The position numbers were made by a program, and so were the translations under genes. A DNA stretch of 64,000 nucleotides from assembly GCF_003054325.1 (NCBI RefSeq), contig NZ_QBKU01000009.1, forward strand, positions 1 through 64,000, given 5' to 3'. Each line of letters begins with the position of its first letter. Positions within the stretch are counted from its first letter, which is position 1. Below, piece after piece: positions 45,188 to 53,164 of this stretch. The notes under the pieces were generated by a model. The model was not told the DNA's origin, ran no database searches, and saw only the letters and a list, made by a program, of their open reading frames with translations. This DNA is from Sulfitobacter mediterraneus. Lineage in GTDB: Bacteria > Pseudomonadota > Alphaproteobacteria > Rhodobacterales > Rhodobacteraceae.

Positions 45188-46738
45188 ATGACAAATCATA
45201 AAGAGGCGCAGGTTGTCCTGCGCCTCGACAATATCACCAAAAGATTTGGCAGCCTGACAGCCAATGACGCGATCAGCTTTGATCTCGCGCAGGGCGAAGT
45301 GATTGCTTTGCTTGGCGAAAACGGCGCGGGCAAGACCACGTTGATGAACATCCTCTTTGGCCATTACACGGCTGACGAGGGCCGCGTAGAGGTGTTTGGT
45401 CAGGCATTGCCGCCCGGCAATCCCCGAGCCGCATTGGCGGCGGGGGTCGGCATGGTGCATCAGCATTTCACGCTGGCCGACAATATGACCGTGCTGGAAA
45501 ACATCGTGCTGGGCACAGCCCCCCTGTGGAAGCTCGGCTTTGGCAAGGCAGCGGCGCGGCGGCGCATCCTTGCGCTGGTGCAGGACTATGGCTTGCAGGT
45601 CGATCCGGATGCCCAAGTGGGCAGCTTGACCGTGGGCGAACGCCAGCGCGTCGAGATCCTCAAAGCGCTCTACCGCGATGCCCGCATTCTGATCCTTGAT
45701 GAACCCACCGCCGTGCTGACCCCGCAGGAAACCGATGACTTGTTTGCCACCATGCGCAAGGCCGTGGCGCTGGGTCTGTCGGTCATTTTTATCTCTCACA
45801 AGCTGCATGAGGTCACAGCGATCTCCAACCGGGTTGTGGTGTTGCGCCACGGCAAATTGGTGGCCGAGGCCCGCACCGCCGACACCGACAAACATATTCT
45901 GGCACAGATGATGGTCGGCGAAGAAGTCGCGCCGCCTTCCGTGCGTGCTGCCAATCCCGGCGATGTTCTGATTGCCCTCGATCAGGTCTCAACCCCTGAT
46001 CGCGGCAGCGCACCGGGGCTGAAATCCGTCAACCTGAACCTGCGGGCAGGGCAGATCATTGGCCTTGCGGGTGTCTCTGGCAACGGGCAGGCGGCGCTGG
46101 CCGATCTGATTGGCGGCTTGATCGCCCCGGCCTCCGGCAGCCTGCGCATCCATGACGCCGCGCCAAAAAGCTGGACCCCGCGTGCAGCCCTTGCCGCCGG
46201 CATCGCCCGCATCCCCGAGGACCGCCACAAAACCGGCACCATCGCCGATTTTGACCTGACCGAAAACGCGGTGCTTGAGCTTTACACCAAACCGCCATTC
46301 AGCACCAAAGGCTGGATGCATTGGCAGGCCGCCCGCGATTTCACCCAAACTGTGATCGAAGGCTACGACGTGCGCTGCCCTGGCCCCGACACCCGCATCC
46401 GGCTGCTGTCCGGCGGCAATATGCAAAAGCTGATCCTGGGCCGGGTCCTTGAAACCACGCCCGAGGTGGTGCTGGCCAACCAACCCGTGCGCGGGCTGGA
46501 CATCGGGGCGCTGACCTACGTGCATGAACAATTGCTGGCCGCCCGTGATCGCGGCGCGGCGGTGCTGCTGATCTCCGAAGATCTTGATGAGGTCACTGCA
46601 TTGTCCGATGTCATCCATGTGATCTCCGAAGGGCGATTGTCGCCCGGATTTGAACGCGGCGCCCTTAGCACAACAGAACTGGGTGTCTGGATGGCCGGAC
46701 ACGGTTTTGAAGAGGAAGGGGGCAGTCATGCGGCTTGA
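45188..46738 (+). CDS. ABC transporter ATPase, two nucleotide-binding domains (second nucleobase importer)
   Basis: A 516-aa tandem ATPase. Domain 1 has Walker A GENGAGKTT, signature LTVGERQRVEIL and Walker B ILILDEPTAVLTP. Domain 2 has the degenerate Walker A GVSGNGQAALADL and signature LSGGNMQKLILG. The ATG follows the BMP stop codon directly, with no gap. It parallels the ATPase of the xdh operon in the same window. Confidence 0.93.
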   Translation: MTNHKEAQVVLRLDNITKRFGSLTANDAISFDLAQGEVIALLGENGAGKTTLMNILFGHYTADEGRVEVFGQALPPGNPRAALAAGVGMVHQHFTLADNMTVLENIVLGTAPLWKLGFGKAAARRRILALVQDYGLQVDPDAQVGSLTVGERQRVEILKALYRDARILILDEPTAVLTPQETDDLFATMRKAVALGLSVIFISHKLHEVTAISNRVVVLRHGKLVAEARTADTDKHILAQMMVGEEVAPPSVRAANPGDVLIALDQVSTPDRGSAPGLKSVNLNLRAGQIIGLAGVSGNGQAALADLIGGLIAPASGSLRIHDAAPKSWTPRAALAAGIARIPEDRHKTGTIADFDLTENAVLELYTKPPFSTKGWMHWQAARDFTQTVIEGYDVRCPGPDTRIRLLSGGNMQKLILGRVLETTPEVVLANQPVRGLDIGALTYVHEQLLAARDRGAAVLLISEDLDEVTALSDVIHVISEGRLSPGFERGALSTTELGVWMAGHGFEEEGGSHAA

Positions 46739-47777
46739 ACCTGTGGCCAACCCGACCCTGACACGGCAATTGGGCCTGCCTGCGCTGGCGCTTCTTTGCA
46801 CAGTGGTGATTGCGTCTTTGCTGGCGATGATCGCGGGGGCGCAGCCGTTCTCGGTGCTGGGCCTGATTGTCAAAGGCGCGTTCGGCTCAAAATTTGCGGC
46901 GCTCGAAACCCTGAACCGCGCCACGCCGCTGATCTTCACCGGATTGGCTGTCGCCGTCGCCTTTCGTGCGCAGCTGTGGAACATCGGTGCCGAGGCGCAG
47001 CTTTATATGGGCGCGGTTGTGACCGTGGTCTTGGGCACCGGGGCGCTCTCGTGGCCCGCCTTTGCCCTGCTGCCTACAATCGCCATCGCCGCGATGCTGG
47101 CCGGGGCGGTGGCCCTGCTGGTGCCGACCTTCCTGAAAACCCGCTTTGGCGTCGATGAGGTGGTGACCACCCTGTTGCTGAATTTCGTGGTGCTTCTATG
47201 GGTCTCTATGCTGCTCGAAGGGGCGCTGAAAGATCCGATGGGCCTTGGCTGGCCCAAATCCGCCCGCCTGATTGCCGAGGCCCGTCTGCCACGTATCATG
47301 GACGGGCTACGCCTGCATTGGGGGTTTGGCCTTGCGCTGATCTCCGCGCTGGTGGTCTGGGTGATCCAGCGCCGTACAACGCTGGGCTATGAAATGCGGG
47401 CCGTGGGCCTGAATGCCGAGGCCGCGCGCTTTGCCGGTATCCCCGTCAACGCCGTGTTGATCAAAACCGCGCTGCTGTCTGGTGGCCTCGCCGCGCTGGC
47501 AGGCTTTTCCGAGGTCGCAGGCCTCAAGGGCAATCTGACTTTGGATATCTCCCCCGGCTTTGGCTACACCGGTATCATCGTGGCAATGCTGGCCCTGCTC
47601 AATCCGCTGGGCGTGGTGGTGGCGGCGCTGTTTGTGGCGGGTATTTTTGTGGGCGCCGACAGCATGAGCCGCGCCGCAGGCGTGCCGACCTATCTGGCCG
47701 ATATTATGCTGGCCTTTGCCCTGCTGTTGATGGTGCTGGCGATTATGCTGACCAAATTCCGGGTGAGGCGCAGCTGA
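46728..47777 (+). CDS. ABC transporter permease (second nucleobase importer, larger subunit)
   Basis: A 349-aa inner-membrane permease of the BPD_transp_2 family with about nine helices. The diagnostic AVAFRAQLWNIGAEAQLYMG and the cytoplasmic EMRAVGLNAEAARFAGIPVN match the first Bmp-type permease. ATG 46728 follows AGGAAGGGGG and overlaps the ATPase gene end by 11 bases; its stop overlaps the next start by one base. Confidence 0.91.
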   Translation: MRLEPVANPTLTRQLGLPALALLCTVVIASLLAMIAGAQPFSVLGLIVKGAFGSKFAALETLNRATPLIFTGLAVAVAFRAQLWNIGAEAQLYMGAVVTVVLGTGALSWPAFALLPTIAIAAMLAGAVALLVPTFLKTRFGVDEVVTTLLLNFVVLLWVSMLLEGALKDPMGLGWPKSARLIAEARLPRIMDGLRLHWGFGLALISALVVWVIQRRTTLGYEMRAVGLNAEAARFAGIPVNAVLIKTALLSGGLAALAGFSEVAGLKGNLTLDISPGFGYTGIIVAMLALLNPLGVVVAALFVAGIFVGADSMSRAAGVPTYLADIMLAFALLLMVLAIMLTKFRVRRS

Positions 47778-48721
47778 TGGATATTCTCGACATTCTGATC
47801 TCCGCCAGTTTCTGGACCGCCGCAATCCGCATCGCATCGCCGTTGATCTTCGCCGCATTGGGAGAGTTGATTTGCGAACGCGCGGGTGTCCTGAACCTCG
47901 GGATCGAGGGCATCATGGTCGTGGGCGCATTTGCCGGATGGCTGACCGTCTATCTGGGCGGCGGTCTGTGGTTTGGTGTGGCGGTGGCGATGCTGTCGGG
48001 CATGGCCTTTGGCCTGCTGCACGCGACGCTGACCGTGCCCTTTGGCCTCAGCCAACATGTGGTCGGCCTTGGCATCACGCTGCTGGCCACGTCGCTGACC
48101 TACTATTGCTACCGCTTGGCATTGCCGTCCGTCACCTCGCCGCCCAAGATCGAAGCTTTCCAACCCTACGAAGTGCCGTTCCTGTCCGACATTCCACTGA
48201 TCGGCGAGGCCGTGTTTTCACAAACCCCGCTCACCTATCTGGCCTTTGTGCTGGCCGTGGTGGTCAGCATCACACTTTACCGCACACCGCTGGGGCTGGC
48301 GGTGCGGGCGGCAGGTGAGAACCCTGCGGCGGTCGCGGCGCAGGGGCTTTCTGTCACGGGCATCCGCATGGGCGCAGTGATGGTCGGCAGCGGCTTGATG
48401 GCGGTCGGCGGGGCCTTCCTGACCATGAGCGCGTTCAACTCGTTCTTCTTTGAAATGGTCAACGGGCGCGGCTGGATCTGCATCGCGCTGGTGGTGTTCG
48501 GGTCGTGGAAGCCCGGCAAAACCTTGCTGGGCGCGGTGCTGTTTGCCGCCTTTGACGCGCTGCAAATCCGGGTGCAGCAAACTCCGCTGGGTGCGGACAT
48601 TCCTTATCAGATCTTCCTGATGGCGCCCTATATCCTGTCCATTCTGGCGCTGGTGATCATGTCGCGCCGTGCGCAAGTGCCCGCCGCCCTGATGGTGCCG
48701 TTCAACAAGGGCGAACGGTGA
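47777..48721 (+). CDS. ABC transporter permease (second nucleobase importer, smaller subunit)
   Basis: A 314-aa inner-membrane permease of the same family. ALGELICERAGVLNLGIEGI near the N terminus is the counterpart of the motif in the smaller permease of the xdh operon, and AVRAAGENPAAVAAQGLSVTG is the coupling loop. The ATG shares its A with the TGA of the previous permease. The cytosine-deaminase-like gene follows after 126 bp, a spacer with GC-rich inverted repeats. Confidence 0.92.
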   Translation: MDILDILISASFWTAAIRIASPLIFAALGELICERAGVLNLGIEGIMVVGAFAGWLTVYLGGGLWFGVAVAMLSGMAFGLLHATLTVPFGLSQHVVGLGITLLATSLTYYCYRLALPSVTSPPKIEAFQPYEVPFLSDIPLIGEAVFSQTPLTYLAFVLAVVVSITLYRTPLGLAVRAAGENPAAVAAQGLSVTGIRMGAVMVGSGLMAVGGAFLTMSAFNSFFFEMVNGRGWICIALVVFGSWKPGKTLLGAVLFAAFDALQIRVQQTPLGADIPYQIFLMAPYILSILALVIMSRRAQVPAALMVPFNKGER

Positions 48722-48847
48722 GGACGTCTCACCAAGGGCTGGCCCTGACCGCGGGCGGGGCGAATGCCCCCGCCCATGGGGGCGGTCGGGGGCAGCCCGG
48801 CCTACGTCCGGGCGCAACCACATTTCCGACAGCACAGGAGCTTCTTC

Positions 48848-50128
48848 ATGTTTGACCTGATCCTCAAAGGCGGCACCCTGCCGGATGGACGCACTGCCGA
48901 CATCGGTATCACCGGCGCCACAATCACCGCCATCGAAGACCTCTCCTCCGCCGAAGCAGGCGAAGTGATCGACGCCAGCGGCGATCTGGTCAGCCCGCCC
49001 TTAGTCGATCCGCATTTCCACATGGACGCCACCCTCAGCTACGGCATTCCGCGCATCAACGCCTCCGGCACCCTGCTCGAAGGGATCGGCCTCTGGGGCG
49101 AGCTGAAACAGGTCATGCAACCGGATGAGATCAAAGCCCGCGCATTGGAATACTGCGATTGGGCCGCCTCATTAGGCCTGCTGTGCATCCGCAGCCACGT
49201 GGACACCTGCCACGACAGTCTGATCGGGGTCGAGGCGCTGCTAGAGGTCCGCAAAGAGGTGGCCGATTACATCGACCTGCAATTGGTCGCCTTCCCCCAG
49301 GACGGCCTCTACCGTGATCCAACCGCATTGCAAAACACCATCCGCGCCCTCGACATGGGCGTCGATGTGGTGGGCGGCATCCCGCATTTTGAACGCACTA
49401 TGGCGGACGGTGCACGCTCCGTCACAGCCCTGTGCGAAATCGCGGCAGAACGCGGGCTGATGGTGGATATGCACTGCGATGAAACCGACGATCCGCATTC
49501 ACGCCACATCGAAACGCTGGCCTATGAGACCCAGCGTCTGGGCCTGCAGGGCAGGGTGGCCGGATCACACCTCACATCGATGCATTCGATGGACAACTAT
49601 TATGTCTCGAAGCTGTTGCCCCTGATGGCCGAGGCCGAGGTCGCCGCGATCCCCAATCCGCTGATCAACATCGTGCTGCAGGGGCGGCATGACACCTATC
49701 CCAAACGCCGCGGGCTGACGCGGGTCAAGGAAATGCAGGCCATGGGTATTGACGTCGGTTGGGGTCAGGATTGTGTGATGGACCCGTGGTATTCGATGGG
49801 TACCGGCGACATGCTGGATGTGGCCTTCATGGGCCTGCACGTGGCCCAGATGACCAGCCCCGACGAGATGCGCCGTTGCTTTGACATGGTCACCAATGTG
49901 AATGCCCGGATCATGGGGCTGGAGGATTACGGCCTGCGGGTCGGGGCCAAAGCCTCGATGGTGGTGCTGGACGCGGGCAACCCGATCGAGGCGCTGCGCC
50001 TCAGACCGGACCGCCTGTGCGTGATTGCAAGTGGCAAGGTGATCTCGCGCCAGTCGCGCAATGACGCCCGGCTGGACCTGCCGGGACGCCCCGCCAGCAT
50101 CCGCCGCCGCCACAGCGCTCATTCGTGA
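48848..50128 (+). CDS. Cytosine deaminase-like amidohydrolase
   Basis: A 426-aa metal-dependent amidohydrolase closely resembling E. coli CodA, which deaminates cytosine to uracil. Predicted metal ligands are His56, His58 (DPHFHMD), His209 (MHCDETDD) and Asp308; catalytic Glu212 and His241 (GSHLTSMHS) are present. NIVLQGRHDTYPKRRGLTRVKEM aligns with the CodA substrate region. The residue after the Asp ligand is Cys309, where E. coli has Asp314, and the residue before it is Gln, not His. Substitutions at Asp314 are known to change CodA specificity, so a related base such as isoguanine, creatinine or another pyrimidine is possible. ATG 48848 follows CAGGAGCTTCTTC. Confidence 0.87.
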   Translation: MFDLILKGGTLPDGRTADIGITGATITAIEDLSSAEAGEVIDASGDLVSPPLVDPHFHMDATLSYGIPRINASGTLLEGIGLWGELKQVMQPDEIKARALEYCDWAASLGLLCIRSHVDTCHDSLIGVEALLEVRKEVADYIDLQLVAFPQDGLYRDPTALQNTIRALDMGVDVVGGIPHFERTMADGARSVTALCEIAAERGLMVDMHCDETDDPHSRHIETLAYETQRLGLQGRVAGSHLTSMHSMDNYYVSKLLPLMAEAEVAAIPNPLINIVLQGRHDTYPKRRGLTRVKEMQAMGIDVGWGQDCVMDPWYSMGTGDMLDVAFMGLHVAQMTSPDEMRRCFDMVTNVNARIMGLEDYGLRVGAKASMVVLDAGNPIEALRLRPDRLCVIASGKVISRQSRNDARLDLPGRPASIRRRHSAHS

Positions 50129-51007
50129 TCACTCAGCCAATGCCGCCCGCCCGGCCAGCGTAAATGCGCCTTGCAAGGCATTGCCCGCAGGCGGCGTCAA
50201 ATGGCGGGTGAATGGTTCTGGCAGATAGGGCGCATAATGCGGCCCCACACCGCCAGAAAGGCAAAGCCGGTCACCGGCCGCGAACCCGAGCACACCCAGC
50301 GCTGATACGATAAACGCAGCGCCCTCCTGCATAAGGGCCAAACCGATCTCATCGCCGTCTTGCGCGGCGGGGATCACCTGCCGCGCCAATGCGGCATAAT
50401 CCCCCGGTGCGGCAGAGGCGCTAAAGATCATCGCTTTTGCAGCCCCGCCAATCTCAGCCAAGACCTGCGTGCCAAGCGGGCTTTGCGCGATCATCCCGTC
50501 CTCGCCCATCATCGTCTTGCGCAGCAATTGATGACCCAGCCATGATCCCGATGCCTGATCTGACAAATGAAAACCCCAACCACTGACGGTCTTGATCACC
50601 CGGTCCTTCTGCCGGGCCACAATGGTGCCGGTGCCAAGGGTCACAACAAACCCGTCCGCTTCCTGCAATGCTCCGACAACGGCGGTGTCCCGGTCGCTGG
50701 TCACATGAACCGCACCATAGGCAAACTCCGCCGCGACCCGCGCCATTTCATCGGGAAAGTTGGCCCCTGCAAGCCCCATGAAAACACAGATGTTCGATGC
50801 AGGCGTGTCCTCCAGTCCCGCCTCGGCCAAGGCGGCGTTCATGGCGCTGCGAATGTTGCCCGTGGCCGCTTTGAAATTTGTACCAACATTGCCCAGTCCG
50901 CCCGCCGCTTCGCCAAGAATACCCCGGCGCAACGTGCCCGCCGCCGCCCGGCAACCGGTGCCGCCGCCATCCACGGCAATCAATACGGTGTCTTGTTGTT
51001 CTGTCAT
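50129..51007 (-). CDS. BadF/BadG/BcrA-type ATPase, N-acetylglucosamine kinase-like
   Basis: A 292-aa ASKHA-fold ATPase resembling N-acetylglucosamine or glucosamine kinases. The phosphate-1 motif is VLIAVDGGGTGCRAA, the second phosphate region is DGFVVTLGTGTIVARQ, and the adenosine motif is LCLSGGVGPHYAPYL; SGWGFHLSDQASGSWLGHQ matches the sugar-kinase members. ATG 51007 follows AAGGTGGGTAGG. It converges on the deaminase gene with no gap and is divergent from gap across 183 bp. The role in amino-sugar recycling is inferred. Confidence 0.82.
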   Translation of the reverse strand: MTEQQDTVLIAVDGGGTGCRAAAGTLRRGILGEAAGGLGNVGTNFKAATGNIRSAMNAALAEAGLEDTPASNICVFMGLAGANFPDEMARVAAEFAYGAVHVTSDRDTAVVGALQEADGFVVTLGTGTIVARQKDRVIKTVSGWGFHLSDQASGSWLGHQLLRKTMMGEDGMIAQSPLGTQVLAEIGGAAKAMIFSASAAPGDYAALARQVIPAAQDGDEIGLALMQEGAAFIVSALGVLGFAAGDRLCLSGGVGPHYAPYLPEPFTRHLTPPAGNALQGAFTLAGRAALAE

Positions 51008-51138
51008 CCTACCCACCTTGTTGCCCGCATTTCCTAACGCGTCATAGCCCGCAAAGCCATCACCGCCGCAAGCAACCTGCCGATCAAATCACAATGCTGT
51101 TGCTGCGCTGCCCCCGATTAGCAGTTGAAAAAGATCTA

Positions 51139-51152
51139 TGATAGCGCTAACA
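51139..51152 (+). promoter_or_regulatory. LacI-type palindromic operator upstream of gap
   Basis: TGATAGCGCTAACA is a near-perfect dyad: the core TAGCGCTA is exact and the flanks TG and CA also pair. It sits 38 bp before the gap start and has the CG-centred form typical of LacI-family operators. LacI-type regulators of central carbon metabolism are known in Rhodobacteraceae (for example CceR); linking this site to one of them is an inference. Confidence 0.55.
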
Positions 51153-51190
51153 GTGAGCCAAATCGAAAAATCCGGCCATGAGGTGCTATT

Positions 51191-52219
51191 ATGACAATCA
51201 AAATCGCGATCAATGGATTTGGCCGTATCGGCCGTTGCGTGCTGCGGGCGCTGCTGGAAAATGGCACCGACGGGATCGAGGTTGTTGCGATCAACGATCT
51301 GGCCGCACCGGAAACCCTGCTGCACCTGCTGAAATACGATTCCGTTCACGGACGCCTGCAAGGCAGCGCACGGCTGGAAGGTAACACGCTTCATGTCGGC
51401 CCCTACAGCATCCGCCTCACGGCAGAACGTGACCCGGCCAAACTGCCTTGGGCCGAGGTTGACATCGCCTATGAATGCACCGGCCTCTTTACCCAACGCG
51501 ATGCCGCCGCCAAACATCTTGACAACGGCAGCAAACGGGTGCTGATCTCGGCCCCCGGCAAAGAGGTGGACCGCACCGTGGTCTACGGCGTCAACCATGA
51601 TGAGTTGACCTTTGACGATGTGATCGTCTCAAACGCCTCCTGCACAACCAACTGCCTCGCGCCTCTGGCGATGGTGCTCGATGACCTCTGCGGCATTGAA
51701 ACCGGCTATATGACCACAATCCACGCCTTCACCGGTGATCAACCCAGCCACGACACCGCACACCGCGATCCCTATCGCGGGCGGGCGGCATCGCTGTCGA
51801 TGGTGCCCACCTCGACCGGCGCCGCAGCTGCAATCGCCCTGGTGCTCCCGGCACTGGAAGGGCGGCTCGAAGGATCTGCTGTTCGGGTGCCCACGGCCAA
51901 TGTCTCGCTGGTCGATCTCAGCTTTGTGCCAAAACGCCAAGTCACAGCAGAGGACATCAACGCCGCCGTCGCCGCCGCTGCACAGGGACCGTTGGCAGGG
52001 GTGCTGTCCTTCGAAGACGATCCACTGGTCTCGGTTGATTTCAACCACGACAGCCACTCATCCTGCTTTGCCGCCGCCCAGACCAAGGTCACCGAGGGCG
52101 GCATGATCCGCGTGGTCAGCTGGTATGACAACGAATGGGGCTTTTCCAACCGGATGAACGACACGGCCCGCGTCATGGGCCAGTTGATGGAAACCGCACC
52201 CCTGAAACAATCAGCCTAA
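51191..52219 (+). CDS. gap: Glyceraldehyde-3-phosphate dehydrogenase, type I
   Basis: A 342-aa phosphorylating GAPDH of glycolysis and gluconeogenesis. The Rossmann motif is INGFGRIGRCVLRAL (7-21), Asp36 in AINDL favours NAD, and the catalytic Cys151 lies in SNASCTTNCLAP with His178 in TTIHAF. The C-terminal WYDNEWGFSNRM is complete. The start is ATGACAATC; the upstream spacer carries a LacI-type palindrome. A dispersed repeat follows the stop codon. Confidence 0.95.
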   Translation: MTIKIAINGFGRIGRCVLRALLENGTDGIEVVAINDLAAPETLLHLLKYDSVHGRLQGSARLEGNTLHVGPYSIRLTAERDPAKLPWAEVDIAYECTGLFTQRDAAAKHLDNGSKRVLISAPGKEVDRTVVYGVNHDELTFDDVIVSNASCTTNCLAPLAMVLDDLCGIETGYMTTIHAFTGDQPSHDTAHRDPYRGRAASLSMVPTSTGAAAAIALVLPALEGRLEGSAVRVPTANVSLVDLSFVPKRQVTAEDINAAVAAAAQGPLAGVLSFEDDPLVSVDFNHDSHSSCFAAAQTKVTEGGMIRVVSWYDNEWGFSNRMNDTARVMGQLMETAPLKQSA

Positions 52220-52239
52220 CCGGCCAACGAACCGTTCAA

Positions 52240-52330
52240 GGGGGCCAGCCCCCACCGCCGCTGCGCGGCGCTCCCCCCGGAGGTTTTTCTGGCCAAATGA
52301 AGACAAGGACGCCTTTTTCTTCATTTGGCC
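52240..52330 (+). repeat. Dispersed intergenic repeat, copy C, with long hairpin
   Basis: GGGGGC-CA-GCCCCC (52240-52253) is followed by a second GC hairpin, then CCCCCCGGAGGTTTTTCTGG and a long inverted repeat GGCCAAATGAAGA/TCTTCATTTGGCC with the loop between. It lies at the convergent junction of gap and the MarR-type gene and could terminate both strands. It is the most diverged of the four copies. Confidence 0.62.
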
Positions 52331-52414
52331 CTTAAACCTCTGGGGTCCGGGGCAAGGCCCCGGGTGTCTGCGGCGGATACAGGCTTTTGATTTGAGCGTC
52401 GTATTGCCCCATCT

Positions 52415-52942
52415 TCAAAGCGAGGCCGCCGCGCGGCTGGCCTGGTCAAACTGCCCCGACATTGTGCGCAGGCTGGCGGCGACCTGACGCAACTCCTCGC
52501 CGCTGGTGTCCATGCGTCCGAGCCCCTCAAGAAGACAGGTCTGCCGGATCGTCCGGTATGCCTCGCACAGATCGCTGCCCGCCTTCGAGGTGCGATAAAA
52601 CACTTCCTTGCCGCGTTTTTCCGCCTCGACCAGATCCGATTTCAACAGCTTGCGCAGCGCATAGTTGACCGTATGCGTGTCTTCGATGTTCAGCAGGAAA
52701 CAAATGTCGGTCAGCCGTTTTTCCCGGCCACGGTGATTGGTGTTGTGCAGCACCAGAATTTCAAGCGGCGTCAGATCGGCATTGCCTGCCGCCGCCATGC
52801 AACGCGACATCCACCGGGTGAAGGCGTTGTAGGCAATGATCATCCCGTATTCGAGTTCGGAGGCCTCCCAGCCCTCACCCTCGGCCAGATGACGGGATGA
52901 AACGATGCGCCGTTCAGGCAGCGGTTTGGGCGTGTCAGCCAT
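52415..52942 (-). CDS. MarR-type winged-helix transcriptional regulator
   Basis: A 175-aa DNA-binding protein. An N-terminal helix (about 25-50) leads to a winged-helix region with LTPLEILVLHNTNHRGREKR and LTDICFLLNIEDTHTVNYAL, with KLLKSDLVEAEKRGKEVFY as recognition helix and wing. A C-terminal helix completes the dimer interface. It resembles the alphaproteobacterial LdtR-like MarR group, but that placement is tentative. A site resembling the LacI-type operator of gap lies 22-35 bp upstream of its start. Confidence 0.82.
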   Translation of the reverse strand: MADTPKPLPERRIVSSRHLAEGEGWEASELEYGMIIAYNAFTRWMSRCMAAAGNADLTPLEILVLHNTNHRGREKRLTDICFLLNIEDTHTVNYALRKLLKSDLVEAEKRGKEVFYRTSKAGSDLCEAYRTIRQTCLLEGLGRMDTSGEELRQVAASLRTMSGQFDQASRAAASL

Positions 52943-52963
52943 AATAATTCCTCAAAAAAAGCC

Positions 52964-52977
52964 GTCTAACGCTAACA
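52964..52977 (-). promoter_or_regulatory. Possible second LacI-type half-conserved site
   Basis: GTCTAACGCTAACA matches the gap-upstream palindrome TGATAGCGCTAACA at 10 of 14 positions, with the right half intact. It lies just upstream of the MarR-type gene. Weak on its own; noted because the two genes are convergent neighbours and could share a regulator. Confidence 0.3.
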
Positions 52978-53164
52978 TTTTAACGATGATATGCAAGCGA
53001 AGTTGGGGTCAATGCACGCAGTTTTGACTGACCCGACAGCGTTTTGGTTATCCGGGCGCGACGACTCGCGTCGGTTGAGCGACACCGCAAATTTTCCCAC
53101 TTCCCAGAGCACGTTGAATCTGTTAACTTTTCCTTAATAAAAAGACTGAGGCAGGTGGACAGCA

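Noticed and set aside
53046-53164. Possible intein because of the Hint domain
   Set aside because: No extein continuity and no His-Asn-Cys end; the domain architecture matches stand-alone Hint_2 proteins instead.
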